From the NCBI GenBank assembly GCA_026413225.1, contig CM048591.1:37603803-37667802 (forward strand): 64,000 nucleotides of DNA. The letters run 5' to 3'. The position numbers were made by a program, and so were the translations under genes. The notes below the pieces were generated by a model. That model had not been told where the DNA came from. It ran no database searches and worked only from the letters and a program-made list of their open reading frames with translations. Within the stretch, counting starts at the first letter, position 1, and every line of letters starts with the position of its first letter. This DNA is from Otis tarda (lineage: Eukaryota; Chordata; Aves; Otidiformes; Otididae). Shown here in pieces: positions 11,801 through 25,800 of this stretch.

Positions 11801-14800
11801 GGCACCAATATGCTAGAAATCCCACACTCATGAGCAGAAAACAAATAATGAAAATACAAAATGGAGGGAGAAGGAGGGACACTCTATCCACACCTAGAGT
11901 CTAAACATTTAATTTCCTTTATTCTCCCCAATACTGTTCTAAAATTACTTAATGCTTCCAAGAACAAAAGCTACTGCCAGGAAGTGAAATTGATCCTGAT
12001 GTGGAAGCTGGAAAAAGGAGCCCATGGTACAATCTCTTTCTTAAAAACCAATTCCTAAGGAGGAAATGTTCATAACTGAATGTGCAGAGCAGAGGTCAGT
12101 ACCCCGGAGACCTAGAAAAACCACTATGCAGGCATGATTTTGAGTGCAGCACTCTACAATCACTGTGGGGCCAGGCACCAAGGATCACAGCAAGAGGCAG
12201 CGTCTCCTTGCTTCCAGCTTCCACCAATTTCTATGCTCCCTGTGAGCTGGACGCCGCTGCCCCATGTAGAGGTACAGTGCTGCCAATCTGCTGACTGGCA
12301 GCATTTTGCTTTTGAGAAGCAGCATCTCCCAGCTCCTGCTGAGTTTCTACCAGTCCACTTAACCTCTAATCTGGAAGAAAAAATAGTTTGGCACACCACC
12401 CTTAAAAGACTCTTGTGTAGACTGCACAACATTCTCACTTGAAAGCAGGCATCCCTCCAAAACAGATAATTGTAAGCTGAGTGTCCAAGCCAGCAATTCT
12501 GAAGTGCTATCAGAAGACAGCCAAACAGATTATTTTTTATTAAAACAGCCTCCTTGGCTATTAAAAGCAAAAATTAATGAACAAATGGAGACATTTCTGA
12601 GGCTATTAATTCTGTTCAGGTACTCCTGCTCTCAGAAAAATTCACATTTGTGCATCAATTCATGAAAATTATGCACCTATGCCGTCTATGAAGAAATGAG
12701 CAATGCGCCTAACAGGTGTACATCAATAAAGATGCATGTTTGAGGGAATGTTTACAAATTAAGTTCTGTGTTTTTACATTAGCAGTCATGTTTTTACTGC
12801 TAGAAAACTAGGAAGTGAAGAAAATATTTCCTAGTGCTGGAACAGGCATACACACAATACATATACAAGGCAAAAATCTGTCACTACTTAGAAAAAGCAA
12901 AGATTACCTTATATTGCTGAAAAGGCAAGTTGTTGCTAATAAAGTTAAATTATTTGGCTACTTCTGAACCAGCTTCTTAATTAAGAAAAGGAAAGACAAA
13001 GTAATTAATCATGACAAAAAGAAGAAAAAACGTGTTTTATTAGCTGATAGGATATGATACCTTTAAAATACTGAAGTGTGAAAATATTTTAGTAAGTGCG
13101 TAAAAAACAATGTATTGAATAACCACAAGCACCCATGCATTCACACAATAATTACTGGGATATATCAGTGGAACATTTCAACATGCATCCTTGCATGTGG
13201 TGTATTTTTTATTTTACTCTTCACCAGAACAACAGCTTAAACAGCTCCAAGATATTCCCCACAGAGCTATAATTAGTGCTTAAAGTGCAACCAAAAGAAG
13301 TGTTGGCTGAAACCTGAAATCTGAACCTGTGGAATGCTGGAATGAATTTCTCATTTTCCTAAACAAAGCAGAGCCAGCTACAGGGCTGCATGAATCGCAG
13401 TTCTGGTTCAGGCTGTCTCACCATATTATCATTACTATTGTTGTTGCTGATGTTGTTACTGGGATAAAGCAAGCTGTATATTGTAAACACCTGTGATTAA
13501 ACAAGAGCTGGGTTGTCCAAAATTTCTGTTCCACAAAGAGTCTCTAATGAATGACAGGTGAAATTGTCTACGCATGCAAAGCCAAAGTGAACAGGCAGTG
13601 CACAAAAGAGATACTTGTGTTAGGACTGGATACGGGATGGACTTCACACACAAACACTCATTCTGTGGAGTGGGTTCAGATAATTCTCATTGCCTTTATA
13701 CTACCATTTGATTAAACACTCCAGAGAAGAGTCCACAGCCACCAGATCCACACAGTTGTTTCACTACTTATGTCAGACTCTTCATTATGGAAAAAATAAA
13801 GTTTTGAGACATCTGTTGAACTTCTGAGGTTCAACAAGGAACCTCAAATTTTCTGCAAATTTAGCTCTTTTCAGTAGAGGAGCAGGAAAATAAGGCTGCT
13901 CCACTTCTATCTCTACAAACTGAGGACTGCAGTAATCGCTTTGTGTAGTTTGTCTCCCACAGCATTTGTTTAGAGGAAACAACGCACTTAGGCTGTGTGA
14001 AAAATTACTGCCCTCATGGTTTTGTGCCTTAAACTTATGTTAAATTATACAAACAGAAATCTCTTGACACCCAGCTTCCAGCAATTAGCCTTTCAGAAAT
14101 CTATTTTTTTTCCCATATGACATGTAGAAAGACATAGATCCTGCTGTTGTTCAAGTACATGAATAAAGTGGATATTGATTTGCCCATACAAAGTAACCAG
14201 ATTTGCATTTCAAAAATGCACTCTCTGAAATGTATATACTTAAGTGCATGGAAAAAGACTCATTTGCCAAAGCTGCTTTTCAGTATTAGCCTTCCAAATT
14301 AAGATTTACCCCACTACAAGAATGGTGTGGGTTTTTTATGTTCAAATATATCACCTGTTTCAGGCTGGGCACCTAAAACCAGAGGCCACTTTTGACAAGT
14401 CCAAAAGCAGTAATGCTATTCTGGCTTGTTATAACAATTTCCATGTATGTGTGAGATGGGATGAGGTAACTAAACAGTTTTGGTTTCCAGTACACTTTGT
14501 GACATTGTAAGGAAACTGGACATTTTGAGGTATATTTTCCTGTAACTCTCATTCCAAATTTTCCTGCCTTTTAGGATTTGTATATTCCACTGAATGTAAT
14601 GTAAGAACATTTCTGGCATATAATTTCTTTTTCTGCTTTTTTTTTTTTTTATACTACATGACTGTCTGTGAAAAAGCTCACTTTTCACAGAAAGCAAAGG
14701 AGAGAAATTTTAAGGTTAGCTTTGTTTATATATTTAAAAAAAAAAGTGTATGATATCAAAGGTCATCCAGATATCACTGAGTCTAAACTCAATTTCATTT

Positions 14801-16379
14801 AATGGAAGGCAATATCCCTAATTCTATTTTGGCTGAATGCTGAAAGCTGCTAACTACATGCAAATGGCAGAGCAAAGAATTATTATTAGCTTAACGATGT
14901 GTTAAGGTTGTCACCTAATCTGATTTTTGCTGGGCAATCTCAGTTTGGAGAAAACTAAATCATATCAAGAATAAACCACATCAGTAAAGCCATTAAGACA
15001 TCCTGAGATACACATATCAGCCAAATGCAAGGCAATAAGACCTAGAAATGAAGCTTATTGGTAAGGAGGGCGGACAAACCCTTGGAAAGTGGTGATTCTG
15101 AAAGAGTTTAGGGTCGTGGCAAATAACAACCTGGCAATGTGCTACCCTAAAATTTAGTCTGCTTCTTGTATCAGTAAACAGGGTGAATATGAATATGTGC
15201 AGGGAACAGGGAAACAGTACTACATGTGCATAGAGAAGACTACAACTTCCATGCCCCATTCTGGTATCCACACTTGCCGGGAAATAAGAAAAATAAGAAA
15301 TAATGCTGGGAAATGGAAAGCGTTTCACAAAAGAACTACAGGAATGAACTGTGGTTTGGAAATTCTGACTAATGTCAGGAAACCGAATACACAAAACATT
15401 ACTATTAAGACTGTAGAGTAGATTTTGAAGCACAGAGCAACACGCACTTCAGAATTCCAGGTAAATCTGTTAAGTTTTTCTCTGATAACTTATTTCATGC
15501 AGAGAAATGTATTAGAACCAGGCTGTCTGGTTTCTGCAGAACATGCGATGAACCCTCCGAGAAATCAGTAATGAAACAAAAGAAAATGAAGGTTAATGTA
15601 ACAGCGAGGTCGAGGTGGGAATGGTTGCACCAGAGATGACATGCTGGAGAGCTGTGCTGGAGAAACACAGGAGTTAAGGATGTTACGAATAGAGTATTTT
15701 AAGGATGAGCCAGGGAAAGAAAGTTATTAGAAAGGACATATTAGTGAATCTAGTAATCACGATTGCCTGCATTCAAGAAAAGAATTCAGGCTGGAAGATG
15801 AGGAGAGAAGCACCACTCTGATGAGCATGGAGATGTACAGCTTAGTTTTTAGGTGACTAATGAGTCTGGCTTGTTTATCATATCAAAATGAAGTCTTAGA
15901 GGGATCTGTGTTGTATAAATACGTCAGAAAGAAAAATGGAAGGAAAAAAGGTATTTAAGTTGAATCACAATTTTGGTCCTGGAACAAATGGGCAAAAAAC
16001 TGCACATGAGTAAACCTGGCTGTAACTTTCACAAGAGAGTTTCTAACCAATAGATTAGTGATGGCTGTGACACGGTCTCCCAACAGAAACAGAGGGGAAA
16101 AAAATTCTAATTCATTCTAGCATAGAAATTGCTGAATGTATTTATAGAACATAATACTTGTGATAGTAGAGAACTGTACTGAATGACCTACGTGCTCATT
16201 TCCTGTCTTACGTCCTTATGTTCCAATTTAATTTATCCAAGAGATGACTTGGCCAAAATCTGTAATTACTTACATGTGGAGGTCTCTAACACCATAAGAT
16301 GCATCATAAATATAGCAGAAGAGGTATTTTACAATGGAAAGGAAACTAAGAAATTTAGATGAGTAACAAGCTGTATATT

Positions 16380-16610
16380 TTTAACAGTGAAGGTTGTTAC
16401 AGACTTGCACAGCGATGGACATAAGAGGTTTCAGTCAAGACTGGCTCTGCCCAAAAGAAGTACAGAAAATAGAAATAACAGATGAATCAAGAAAACAGGG
16501 ATTTTATGTAGTAATAACTGGATGAAATTTTGCTGATCTAGATTATGATGAAGGACAAGACTAGATGATAATTGTCTTTTCTGATGTTAGAACTATGAAT
16601 ATTGTTTCAC
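16380..16610 (+). mobile_element. Probable old CR1-like LINE 3' end
   Basis: The stretch ends in GACAAGACTAGATGATAATT followed by a decayed counterpart of the AGGTCCCTTCCAACC... CTATGATTC end, preceded by a GATCTAGATTATGATGAAGG segment common in older CR1 3' UTRs. It is too diverged for a firm family call and its start is unclear. Confidence 0.4.
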
Positions 16611-17404
16611 GTCATTGACGTCTTGTGAGGTTAAAAGGAAAAATTGCAATGTTAAAATGCCACACGACTTTCCCAGTTCCAGTACATAGTCAGAACTTGT
16701 TTGTAGCACAGAGTCACCCAAAGTTTAACTCAGTATGTTGAAGTAAATATAACATCATATGTTCAGATACAGTATCACAGATGCAATAGGCATACACAGT
16801 ATATATGCAAATCATATAACAGACAAATGCCAGGACCTAACATTAGGTTACACCAGCATACTGGAAGCCATGTCTTCTGAGACCTTACCCAAGCACACCA
16901 CTAATTCTTCTGATTGACCTTCAATAAGGAGTTTTTGGCCAACTAATTAGAAATGTGCAGGAGGTCTTGTGCATGCAAAACTATCTATATGTGATCTGTG
17001 ATACGCATACACACAGATATGTGTTATTCAGTCTCAAAAGGCAGCTGTACAAGGTAAAAACACAATACACAATTTAAAAAATCTGGTCTTAATCTCATAA
17101 TATTTCAGTGTACAAAATGACAGCCATTTTTGAAGTTATTTTGACACATTTGACTTCAAGTCTTTTTGCAGTAACTTCTGTCTTTGATTTTTACAGTGCA
17201 ATTCTCTGGGAAAGCAGAACAGAGAACAGAGTAGGCAACACATCCTACTCAGAATGACGCAGAGAAGCGATGACAGGACAAATAAATATAAAAGAAACAT
17301 CTGTGGTACAACACAGGCAGCAAACCTTTGCCTGGGCACTTGCAAATTATGAACAATCTCTTCCACTTTCAGAGAAGAATCACACAGAAATAATAATAAA
17401 TATG

Positions 17405-17490
17405 TTAAATAATTTTCTTTCTTTTCTCCTTTCCCCTTTGTTTTCCTCACTTTTCATCCCTTCCCTTTTCTTCCCTTGCCTTTCTCTCTC
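17405..17490. repeat. Pyrimidine-rich tract (plus strand)
   Basis: Runs of T and C (CTTTCTTTTC, CCCTTCCCTTTTC and CTTTCTCTCTC) over about 85 bases. It creates long but meaningless open frames on both strands. Confidence 0.8.
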
Positions 17491-20400
17491 TTGCACGTGG
17501 GTAGGAGGGTTGTTTAGCGATTGTAAGAGAGCCTCCTGCTCCCAGCAAACACTTTGAACATGCACTCTGCAGCCAAAGTTGGTGAAGCGAGAGAGATGAG
17601 AAGGGGCAGTGATGATGGGAGGGAAGGCACCAAGCCGAGTTCTCACAAGAGGTTCAGCCACACAGCATCTGATCATTAATGCCCATCAAACATTCTGGCT
17701 TGTATTCAGCTTGCTAAACAGAATGGTGTCATGGCAATAACATGAAGGCCCCTGCGCTGACGCAGGCACAACGCCAAAAGTTTCCATGTGGATTTCCCCG
17801 CCTCTTAGGTCGTATTAAGGATAACCTGCCCTGTCGCTGATTTGGACTACTTTACGGGTACTGCAGACCAAACAACATAAAGCATCCAGCTGGCAAGACG
17901 TTTGGAGAGGTGAGATAACCAGTTCTTTGAAACCCTGCAACATAAAATATCAACAGGGGTCATATATCCAGAAACTCGACTATTAGGTCTTTGCCAAACA
18001 GCAGTGAAAGAACAAGTCAGAATATCCGAAATGCATTACTCTCCAAATGATGTTGAGACTGATCCCAGAATAACAGGCTTATTTGTATAAATAGAAATGA
18101 ACTAGTCTGAATGCTGTATCACAGAGCCATGAATCAGCGAGCCTAAGCCTCTCAAGCGCTTATGGACTGTGAGATACAGTCACCTTAAAATCTAATGGTA
18201 CTTTGGTTTTATCTTTCTGAATCAAGGGAAGGCTTTTGTGTTCTCCCTTTGTCCCAGACTCAGCACAGTCTTATTACATGATTTGGCCACCATCGTGTTT
18301 TGCAATGCTAAGTCTGTTTGCTCTTGAACACAGGGTGAAATGTGACATTGTACACCCAGTCTTTCCTTGAATATGTTACTTTCGGATATACTGCCTCGTG
18401 TTGGATTTTTTTCAGGAAAAATCTGTGTGATCATAATGGAATTATTTTTGAGATTATTAGGTCTACAACTGCTAATACACTGGTATTTAAAAGCCTGTAG
18501 AATTTTCCACCCTTATGACTACACTACTTCCAAGAAAAGGACCTTGTCAACTGGAAGCACGATATAAAGGGAGCTTTTATATTTGCATAGAAATTGTTTG
18601 ATAGCAAAGTCTACAAGGTTTCTCTTTGAACTCAAGAATGCAAATTTAATAGAATTAAACAAAATACTCTAAAGATGACAGAAAATCATGGTACTTGAGA
18701 CAGGTTTAAAAATTGGTTTCCTCTTCCTTTACCTTGATCCTGGGCAGCAGAACTTTTAAAGCATATTTAACTTGTGGGTTAGGCTGTCATTTCATAAACT
18801 CAGTTATTACTTGGTATCTTTTCTTTAAATAGATTTTTCAATTCATGGCATGTGCTGTCTCTGTGGGACTCTGTGGAAAAACTGTACAGTCATTTATCTT
18901 TGTTATTTTCTGCAGGATTTGGAAGGAGTAATCATATTAGCTCAGCAGATTTAAAAATAATAATAGTTCTAAAACACCCTGCATGAGCTGTTAATTGGAA
19001 TAATATGCACTAAAGATAAACCAGGCGTTTTTTTCACGGATCCCAGTCTCTGAGCAAACTGAATAAGAAACTGTGGCTCTTGCATTCACTTCATTTTTAT
19101 TTAATGAGTATAATTTTAAAAAGTAATAATTCTGTTTAATTATACTCTAGTCAAAGTCACTATTAAGAATCACCTTTGATTTTCCTAATTGAACAAGTTG
19201 AGCGTAATTTCCTTTTCAAACGCTTTTAAAAAATACTAACTTTTCCCTTTGCTGTCCCATTTTTTAAAAATAATATCCAGTTGTATGTGCACATGCACAA
19301 AAAAAGAGTATCAATCTTGAACTGTAGATCTGAAAGAAGGTCTTGTCAAATTTTCCTGTACTTTAATTTACATCACAGATGCCATGCTAGATGTGTTACT
19401 GTTATTCTGTTCAATATTTCTAAAAAAGGAAGGTCAAGATCTGCACACAACATAATAAAGCATTTTTGTCTGCCTATTATTGTTTGCACAATTACTGTGA
19501 CTGCTTGGGGAAATCTATATTTGGCTCAGTATCTAGTCATTACCTTGGACAATGATCTGATTTTAGGAATATTTTGGCACAGAGATAATTCATCTTTTCT
19601 TCTCCCAGTTGCCTCATCTTTTAAAATGACACATCTAATGACTGTTTAAGGATTTACAGAAAAAGTACCTTTATCTGAACACAGAAAGGCATGGTTTATT
19701 AAAAATAACAAGAACAGGTTAATCTTAAAGTAATTTTTGGTCTTGAAACTAAGCCTTTTAAGGAAGGTGGTAACTGAGACATACAATTACAATTTTCAGT
19801 TTATATTACATTTTAAAGAATGAAGAATAGAGACTAACCTTAAATATTTTGTATTTCTCATCAGCATAATTTTCTGTAAGCTTTAAAGAGAACTTTTATT
19901 TCCTTAGTAGAAATGAAAAAGCTTTTGTAGTCAAAGCTAGACAAAATTTCCAACTATATGGAAATATTTAGATCTATTCAACTCTGCATATGCCACTTTG
20001 GGTAGAACAAAAAGTTGATGAAATAGAAGCTAAATAGTAAAAATAGTATTTTGACTTGCATCAACTATGACTCCTACTATTTCTTATAAAAATAAATACC
20101 AAACTCTTTTTCTTCTTTGTTATCAGAAAAAAGACCACTTTGTAATTTTAAATTTAAATACTACGTTTCCACTATATACTGGTACTTACCAAAAATAGAG
20201 AACAATGTGCTAGTAGAATGAAATTCATCTGGGTCCTGTAGGGTATCCTCTCATATTACAGCTATAATAATAATAATGGAACAAAATGCTTGTAGGCAAG
20301 ATCCACGCTCTTATCAAATTATTCCATATTCTTGATTTATAGCAGGTTTACCCCTAGTTTGAGATTTCAGTGAGGAAATGGTTGAGTTCTTCTGGTATAG

Positions 20401-21099
20401 AAATTTGGGCTGTACTTTTCATTATTGTCTTATCTACATGAAATACAACATTTAAACTAACACATATATGTGTTTAAAGATAAAACTTATTTTGTTCAAG
20501 TTCCCCTGCATCCTGCAGTTCCGTTAGGGTCCCCTTCATCACTTTACTGCTCTTCTTCTCCGTGGTCTCTGTCAAACAGTAGTAAACTATAGTTGGGTGA
20601 CAGGGAGCACTGATATTTCAGCTGAAAGGAGGAGTGATGATGCATGGGATGCAGTAATGGAGATGCATTTGGCCTTCTAGATACCTGTTAAATTGTTCTA
20701 AGAGACCTTCAATAACCACTTTAATAATGACTACCAAATACAGCAGAGCTGTCTGAGGCAGAATCTATCAGTGTACCTTAATATATTTAACTGCTAAGCC
20801 TCTGGAATTTCTTGCAGGGTAAAGTTAAGTACATACTTGAGTATTTTGTTATACTAGGATTCATGTATTACATATCGTGCAACAAGCAAGAGTGTAAATC
20901 TGCAGCTCCACACCGAATGATCGTCATATGATCAAGTGAAACAAAGGCAGCGGTCTGTGGCTGCATGGTTAGTACAGCATCCACAGAACTGAGTTTGAGA
21001 GATAGATCTTTAACATCACGTAGCAGAGGAAGCACACAGTCCCCGTCATTAGTTTAGTATTTCAGTAACTGCTTTTCGTAACTTACCTGGTAGGTAGCT

Positions 21100-21248
21100 G
21101 AGTATGTATTATTATTCACATTTGAGGCAGGGAGGACAGGGGTGAGAGTAAGAAATTCACACAACTTTATCGAGGAAACCGACATAAGCCAGGGATGCAG
21201 CTGTGATTAGATGTGAATTCACACCTCCTAGGCTTGTGCTGCTAGGCA
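21100..21248 (+). mobile_element. MIR-like SINE remnant (core and tail)
   Basis: ATTATTATTCACATTTGAGG, then AGAAATTCACACAACTTTAT, AGCCAGGGATGCAGCTGTGA and CTCCTAGGCTTGTGCTGCTA follow the MIR core-to-tail order with many changes. It lies 1.4 kb from the 22629-22801 exon. Confidence 0.42.
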
Positions 21249-22628
21249 ATGTTTATGGTGATACTGGGTACCAATTTTGCAAAGTATTTATTTAGAACTT
21301 GCAGTCAAGTATACTGCAAATCACATGAAATGCTGCATTGTGCATACAGACTGCCAGCTTAACCAGGTGCTCTTGTAACCTTGCCTATTACCACTCTGCA
21401 CCCATTGTCCCTGTTTGCTTTTTATGGTATACCTTAAATTAATACAGTCTCCCAGTGGCAGACACTGTCTCTTACATGTGGCACAAATCTTCTAGGCTGA
21501 ATGTTAGCTAGAGTTTGCTAAAATCAGCCTTGGCATACCTGGTTAAAACACTTACTGACTTCAATCACAGCCACACTTTCCGATCTTGCTGCACAGTGTT
21601 ACCTACCATGTTCCAGTAACTATGTTCCAGTTCCACTTTGGCCCAACAGTTTCAGTCTCTTTAAACTAATGTTTTGTATTAATCGCCTCTTTTCGGATCC
21701 TAAAGCCACCCAACACTGAACTAACAAGCCTCCTGATGCATTGAAATAGCGCTCAGATCTTCAAGTGCAAAGCTTTAAAATCCTTTCCACCAGTCCTGTA
21801 TAGTGCAAAGAGGTGTGAGTACTGGAAGATGAGGAATTCCCTGATCTATTTAACAGGCAGGAGGGTAAAAGGAAGAACTAAAAACTGGCCTCTGACATCA
21901 AAAGGTCCTCTAACTACTCATTTCCTTCTGTAGTCTTATTTGTTTGACAGTAACTTATTAAAGAAAATTGAAAAGGTCTTAGACTTTTCCATATAGAGTT
22001 GTTTGGGATTTTGTGAGTTGTATTATGGAAGATCTCTGGGCTACAACACAGAGAAAACGTAATAGCACAGACTTGTAGAGAAATGTATATGCAAGTTACA
22101 AACAGGATGTAAGTTCTCTGTGACCAGACACAAACTCTAAAAGAAACATGGGTGTAGACCTTTTTAGCCCCCAACTCCCCATTAAAATAATCAAACTTCC
22201 ATTAAGAAATAAAGCAAAACAAAGCAATGAAAAAAAAAAGAAAGGGAAAAGGAAAAATAGTCAAGGCTTTTGCTTGAAAATTGCATTGCAGTTCAGATTT
22301 CATGACTTGGCACTGCTGTGCAAAGCAGCATTTTTCAGCCTTTTTTTTTTTTTTTCAGAATTACATCATTATCTCAGAGCAGTTTTAAAGGACAGTGAGG
22401 ATGATGTATTCTAGTTGAAAATGAACAGAGCTGATTCTTCAGAAAGGCCTAACGGTCAGGTCACTATAGAAGGAAAATGCATTTTTAGTTTTATGCAAAG
22501 GAAGCTTTTCTTCTTTCCTTCAGAATCCTTTCCTCTTTCCCATGATGAGCACTTGCATGTACCGGGGCGTATGTACCCTTACACTTGCACACAAGAGCAG
22601 ATCCAGATGCACTCTGATGCCAACCTAC

Positions 22629-22801
22629 CATTCTGATGCCATTCTCGAAGGCTTGACGAGCTAGAGAAGCAGGTCCGTCCACAGTCTTACCGTCGTCATC
22701 AGGCCCCCAGCTGGCACTGTAGATGTGGATGTGCTGGGGATTAAGGCTTAGAGACTTTGCTTCTACCATGTCTGTCACATCTCCGTCCAGCATCCGTACA
22801 C
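22629..22801 (-). CDS. PCSK5: PCSK5 exon with the substrate-pocket [14 protein letters not shown] block (residues 243-300)
   Basis: Seen: 173 nt on the minus strand, acceptor CTGAAG, donor GTAGGT directly after an ATG Met codon, phase 1 in and phase 0 out. It encodes [40 protein letters not shown] and [11 protein letters not shown]. Known: the [14 protein letters not shown] block lines the S1-S4 substrate pocket and supplies acidic residues that select basic residues in substrates. The NPQH and ENG(V/I)RM stretches are typical of PCSK5 rather than PCSK6 (which has RPNY and EYGIKK). Open reading continues past both splice sites into intron by chance, so an ORF caller overextends this exon. The acceptor has a weak pyrimidine tract, but the reading phase with both neighbours fixes the boundaries. 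Confidence 0.96.
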
Positions 22802-25800
22802 CTTCAGAATCAAAGATACAATGAATAGGACCAACCACCTCAAAAGGTGTCTTTCCTCCCCCTGCCCCCCAGAGAAAATTGTTGTGTAGGACATTGGACT
22901 AAAAGACCATAAGGATTGCTACTGCTGTCAAAAAAACACCCCAAAATAAAACAAAACTGTTTGGATATGTGTTTTTCCAATGGAAAATATCTCTAGATGA
23001 AAAAACACAGAAGAGAAAGGAATATTTTGGTCTTTCTTGAAGTTTAAAAATAATCTATAAGTAATTTATCCACTATACAGCCTTCGAACTTCAACAACAA
23101 ACTTTTATGTGAGAAAACTTTTAAAAGTCTTGAACCTTTAAATGTTTGTATGTCTCACTTCAAGATAATATATTATTTTCTTTCTCCTTTTATACTGCAG
23201 TGAAACTGCAGCACCTAATTTGAGTCATTCACAGTCCTAAGTTTGTTGACAGATGTAATAAAAGGATCTCTGCTGACAGATAAACAGGGGATTATTCCTC
23301 CAACATATGAGGCCTCAAAAAAGAAACTGGGGAGAAAGGTCACGTGTACAGACTGATGACCATACACAGTAGCAAGGTGATTACAGGAAATTACTAACAA
23401 GTACCCTATATGTAATATTATTCAACCTGAAACTACAATATTGTGAACATCCTCCTCTGTGCAGAAGAAGCTTTTGTAAGGCACAATCTGAAATTCTGTG
23501 TTAAAAGAATCCATTCATGTGGATTTGGACAAGTCAATGTGCCAACCCTTTTAAAGTGAATGGCATCATGATGATTTAAGATCACTAGACTCAATAAGGT
23601 AGGCTTAAATCTGGAAACCAAGAAAGTCTTGAAGTTATTATTTTGATTAACTGTAAGACTTCGAATGAAGTTAATTCTGACTCAAAAAACCGCCAATCCT
23701 AATTTTAACCTAAACAGAAAAAGGGCCTGCATACACCTAGCATGACATGTGATCAAAGGGATGTTAAATATTAAATAATAATTAGCAGGTAACTGTATGA
23801 TACTACAGAGTAATGATTACTTCCATAATTAATAAGACTGCTGCTCTTTCCCCTTTAAAAGACTACTGCTATTTATAAGCCAAATTTACATATTTTTAAT
23901 TACAGACACATTTCAGTTTGCTCACGAGTTCAGACTGAAGTAACCTGAGTATTTACCAAAACCTTAACTTCCAATTAACAAAAGGCATAGGGGGTGCTTT
24001 GTTGATAGAAGGTCTTTTTTTTTCCTTACTCTAATTGACTCAAAAATGAAAACTGATCATATTTCTAAGTTCACACAAAAGCTGCTCATGTTTTGTGAGA
24101 TAATAAACTTTTACAAACAGTGATCTCACTATGAACTTTACTTTATAAAAAAAAGTCATTAAACCAACTCTAGGATTCTCAGGTTTTATTTTTCTTCCTC
24201 AGCATAATCTCAGAAAATTAATGAGGGGTGGAAGCTGTGTTCTCAATTTCTTTCAAGCACATGAAAATATATTTAATTCTAAATAAAGACAATAAAAGGT
24301 ACACTGCTTCTGAAAGAAGGAAAATAAAGCTTCCCTTTATGTCTCTGTTACTGCATAGCAAGCCTAAATAATACTACATGCACCCAGTGAACAATAACTC
24401 CAGATCCTGCTGTTGGCACCTGAAGTAATTCACATCAGGTTTTTTTTTTTTGCTAATGGTGAAATGGCCAAATTTAAAGCAACACAGACAAGGCTGTGAC
24501 TTAGGTGTTGCTCTCTGGCCAACAACCGGCATACATGCTTCAAGGGTGACTTTGAAAAACAGATATCTCACTGGCTACCTAAACCAAAAATAATTAATAA
24601 TTCCTTTCTCTCTCTTTCCTTTCTTTCTCCCCCCCCTCCAAATGTCTGAAGTAGTTAACCCTGCTGATCACAAAACCTCCAAACCGCATTTGGCATGTGG
24701 TGATAGCGCAACAAAAGCTGTCCAGAGGGCAATTAAGAGACTGTGTTTGCAGACTGTTCCACCTAAGACTTCAGAGCTCTGTAAACTTTTTCCAGTATTT
24801 GCAGTAATTGCCAAAATGTAAGTGGCATTTTAGTCTGAACAAACTTTCAATGAATCACAGGAAACATGCAAAACTGAACTGAAAGAAAGTTTTCTTTTAA
24901 AATGTTTGTTTTTAATCAGCATCTGACTTAAAGAAACAGCTGAACTAATTCCTCATCAGCTGAAGACAGTCTACATCTGTTGTGCCATAATTCACTGTAA
25001 CTGTTTTCCCGTCAGAACTTGAGCCCAGCCAAGTAACTAAGCACCCAAATCCCCACAGATGTTTTGCAACTTCTACAATCAATCTGCAGCAATACTAACA
25101 CACTAACCATCCCTTTCTATGAAAAAGTCTCACAAGCTCTGTAGGTGGTTATGTTTTACATGTGATTACTGCAGAGAGTCCCATTAAAAAAAAGATCTAC
25201 CCCTTTGGTGCACTGGTTTGTCTTTCAGTGAAAGGGCCTGTAGCTTAGGTAAGCACAAACTGCAGGCGTAGTGCATAATTTTTTATAAGAAACATCCCAC
25301 AACCTGTAAAAGAACTGAAGGTCCAGATTGCAATTTCACTCAAATTTTCTGATCTGCAGATTACATTCCCACTTACACCACTGTAAGAGAAGGCTCAGAC
25401 CTTCTAAAGATCTTATTTTTGACCTATTTGTGGTGAGGGATTCTTAAATGTGTGGAAATGAGACAAGAAGTACAAACACATTTAGGAAAAAAGTGAGCAT
25501 TACTGGTGGATATCTTGTTAACGATTTCCCATCACAAAGATCATTAATCGGATTTGTTCAGCTGCCAGTACTTGATGGAATATTGATGGAAAGGATTTCT
25601 TTTCCCACTTGCTTTATCTCCTTACTATGCCTTACATGTCCAGAGATGCTTTTTTGGTTTGAAGTAAAGAATACTTATCTCAGTGGAGCAAATTCAACAT
25701 CACTGTCAGCAGGTGCTCCTCTGTGTAAGTAGAATGTAATTGCTTTACCTCAACTCTAGTTTCTTCTCCAAGAAGGCCCAAGAAGGATCTTTAAATCCCT

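Larger units (their letters stand above)
6056..22628 (-). other. PCSK5: PCSK5 intron (16.6 kb)
   Basis: This intron is bounded by donor GTAGGT and acceptor CCAAACAG. It contains two short CR1 tails in minus orientation (6559-6620 and 8736-8840), a probable old CR1 end (16380-16610), a MIR-like stretch (21100-21248), a poly-A run (10051-10067) and a pyrimidine tract (17405-17490). No second gene is supported. Open frames of up to 138 codons (15017-15433) show no family features. Confidence 0.85.

Noticed and set aside
12160..12570. 136-codon open frame on the minus strand, with overlapping plus-strand frames
   Set aside because: No recognisable domain, signal or splice context, and no gene-like neighbour; probably chance in a stop-poor stretch of intron.
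14739..14800. AAAGGTCATCCAGATATCAC, resembling a CR1 tail
   Set aside because: The match ends after about 15 bases and has no tail repeats.
15017..15433. 138-codon open frame on the minus strand
   Set aside because: Composition is Ser/Phe/His-rich without any known motif; an overlapping plus-strand frame exists. Treated as chance.
17136..17676. Overlapping open frames on both strands
   Set aside because: They arise from the pyrimidine-rich tract at 17405-17490.
22415..22628. Coding-like extension of the 173-nt PCSK5 exon past its donor and on the opposite strand
   Set aside because: The GTAGGT donor and phase with the next exon fix the end at 22629; the rest is intron.
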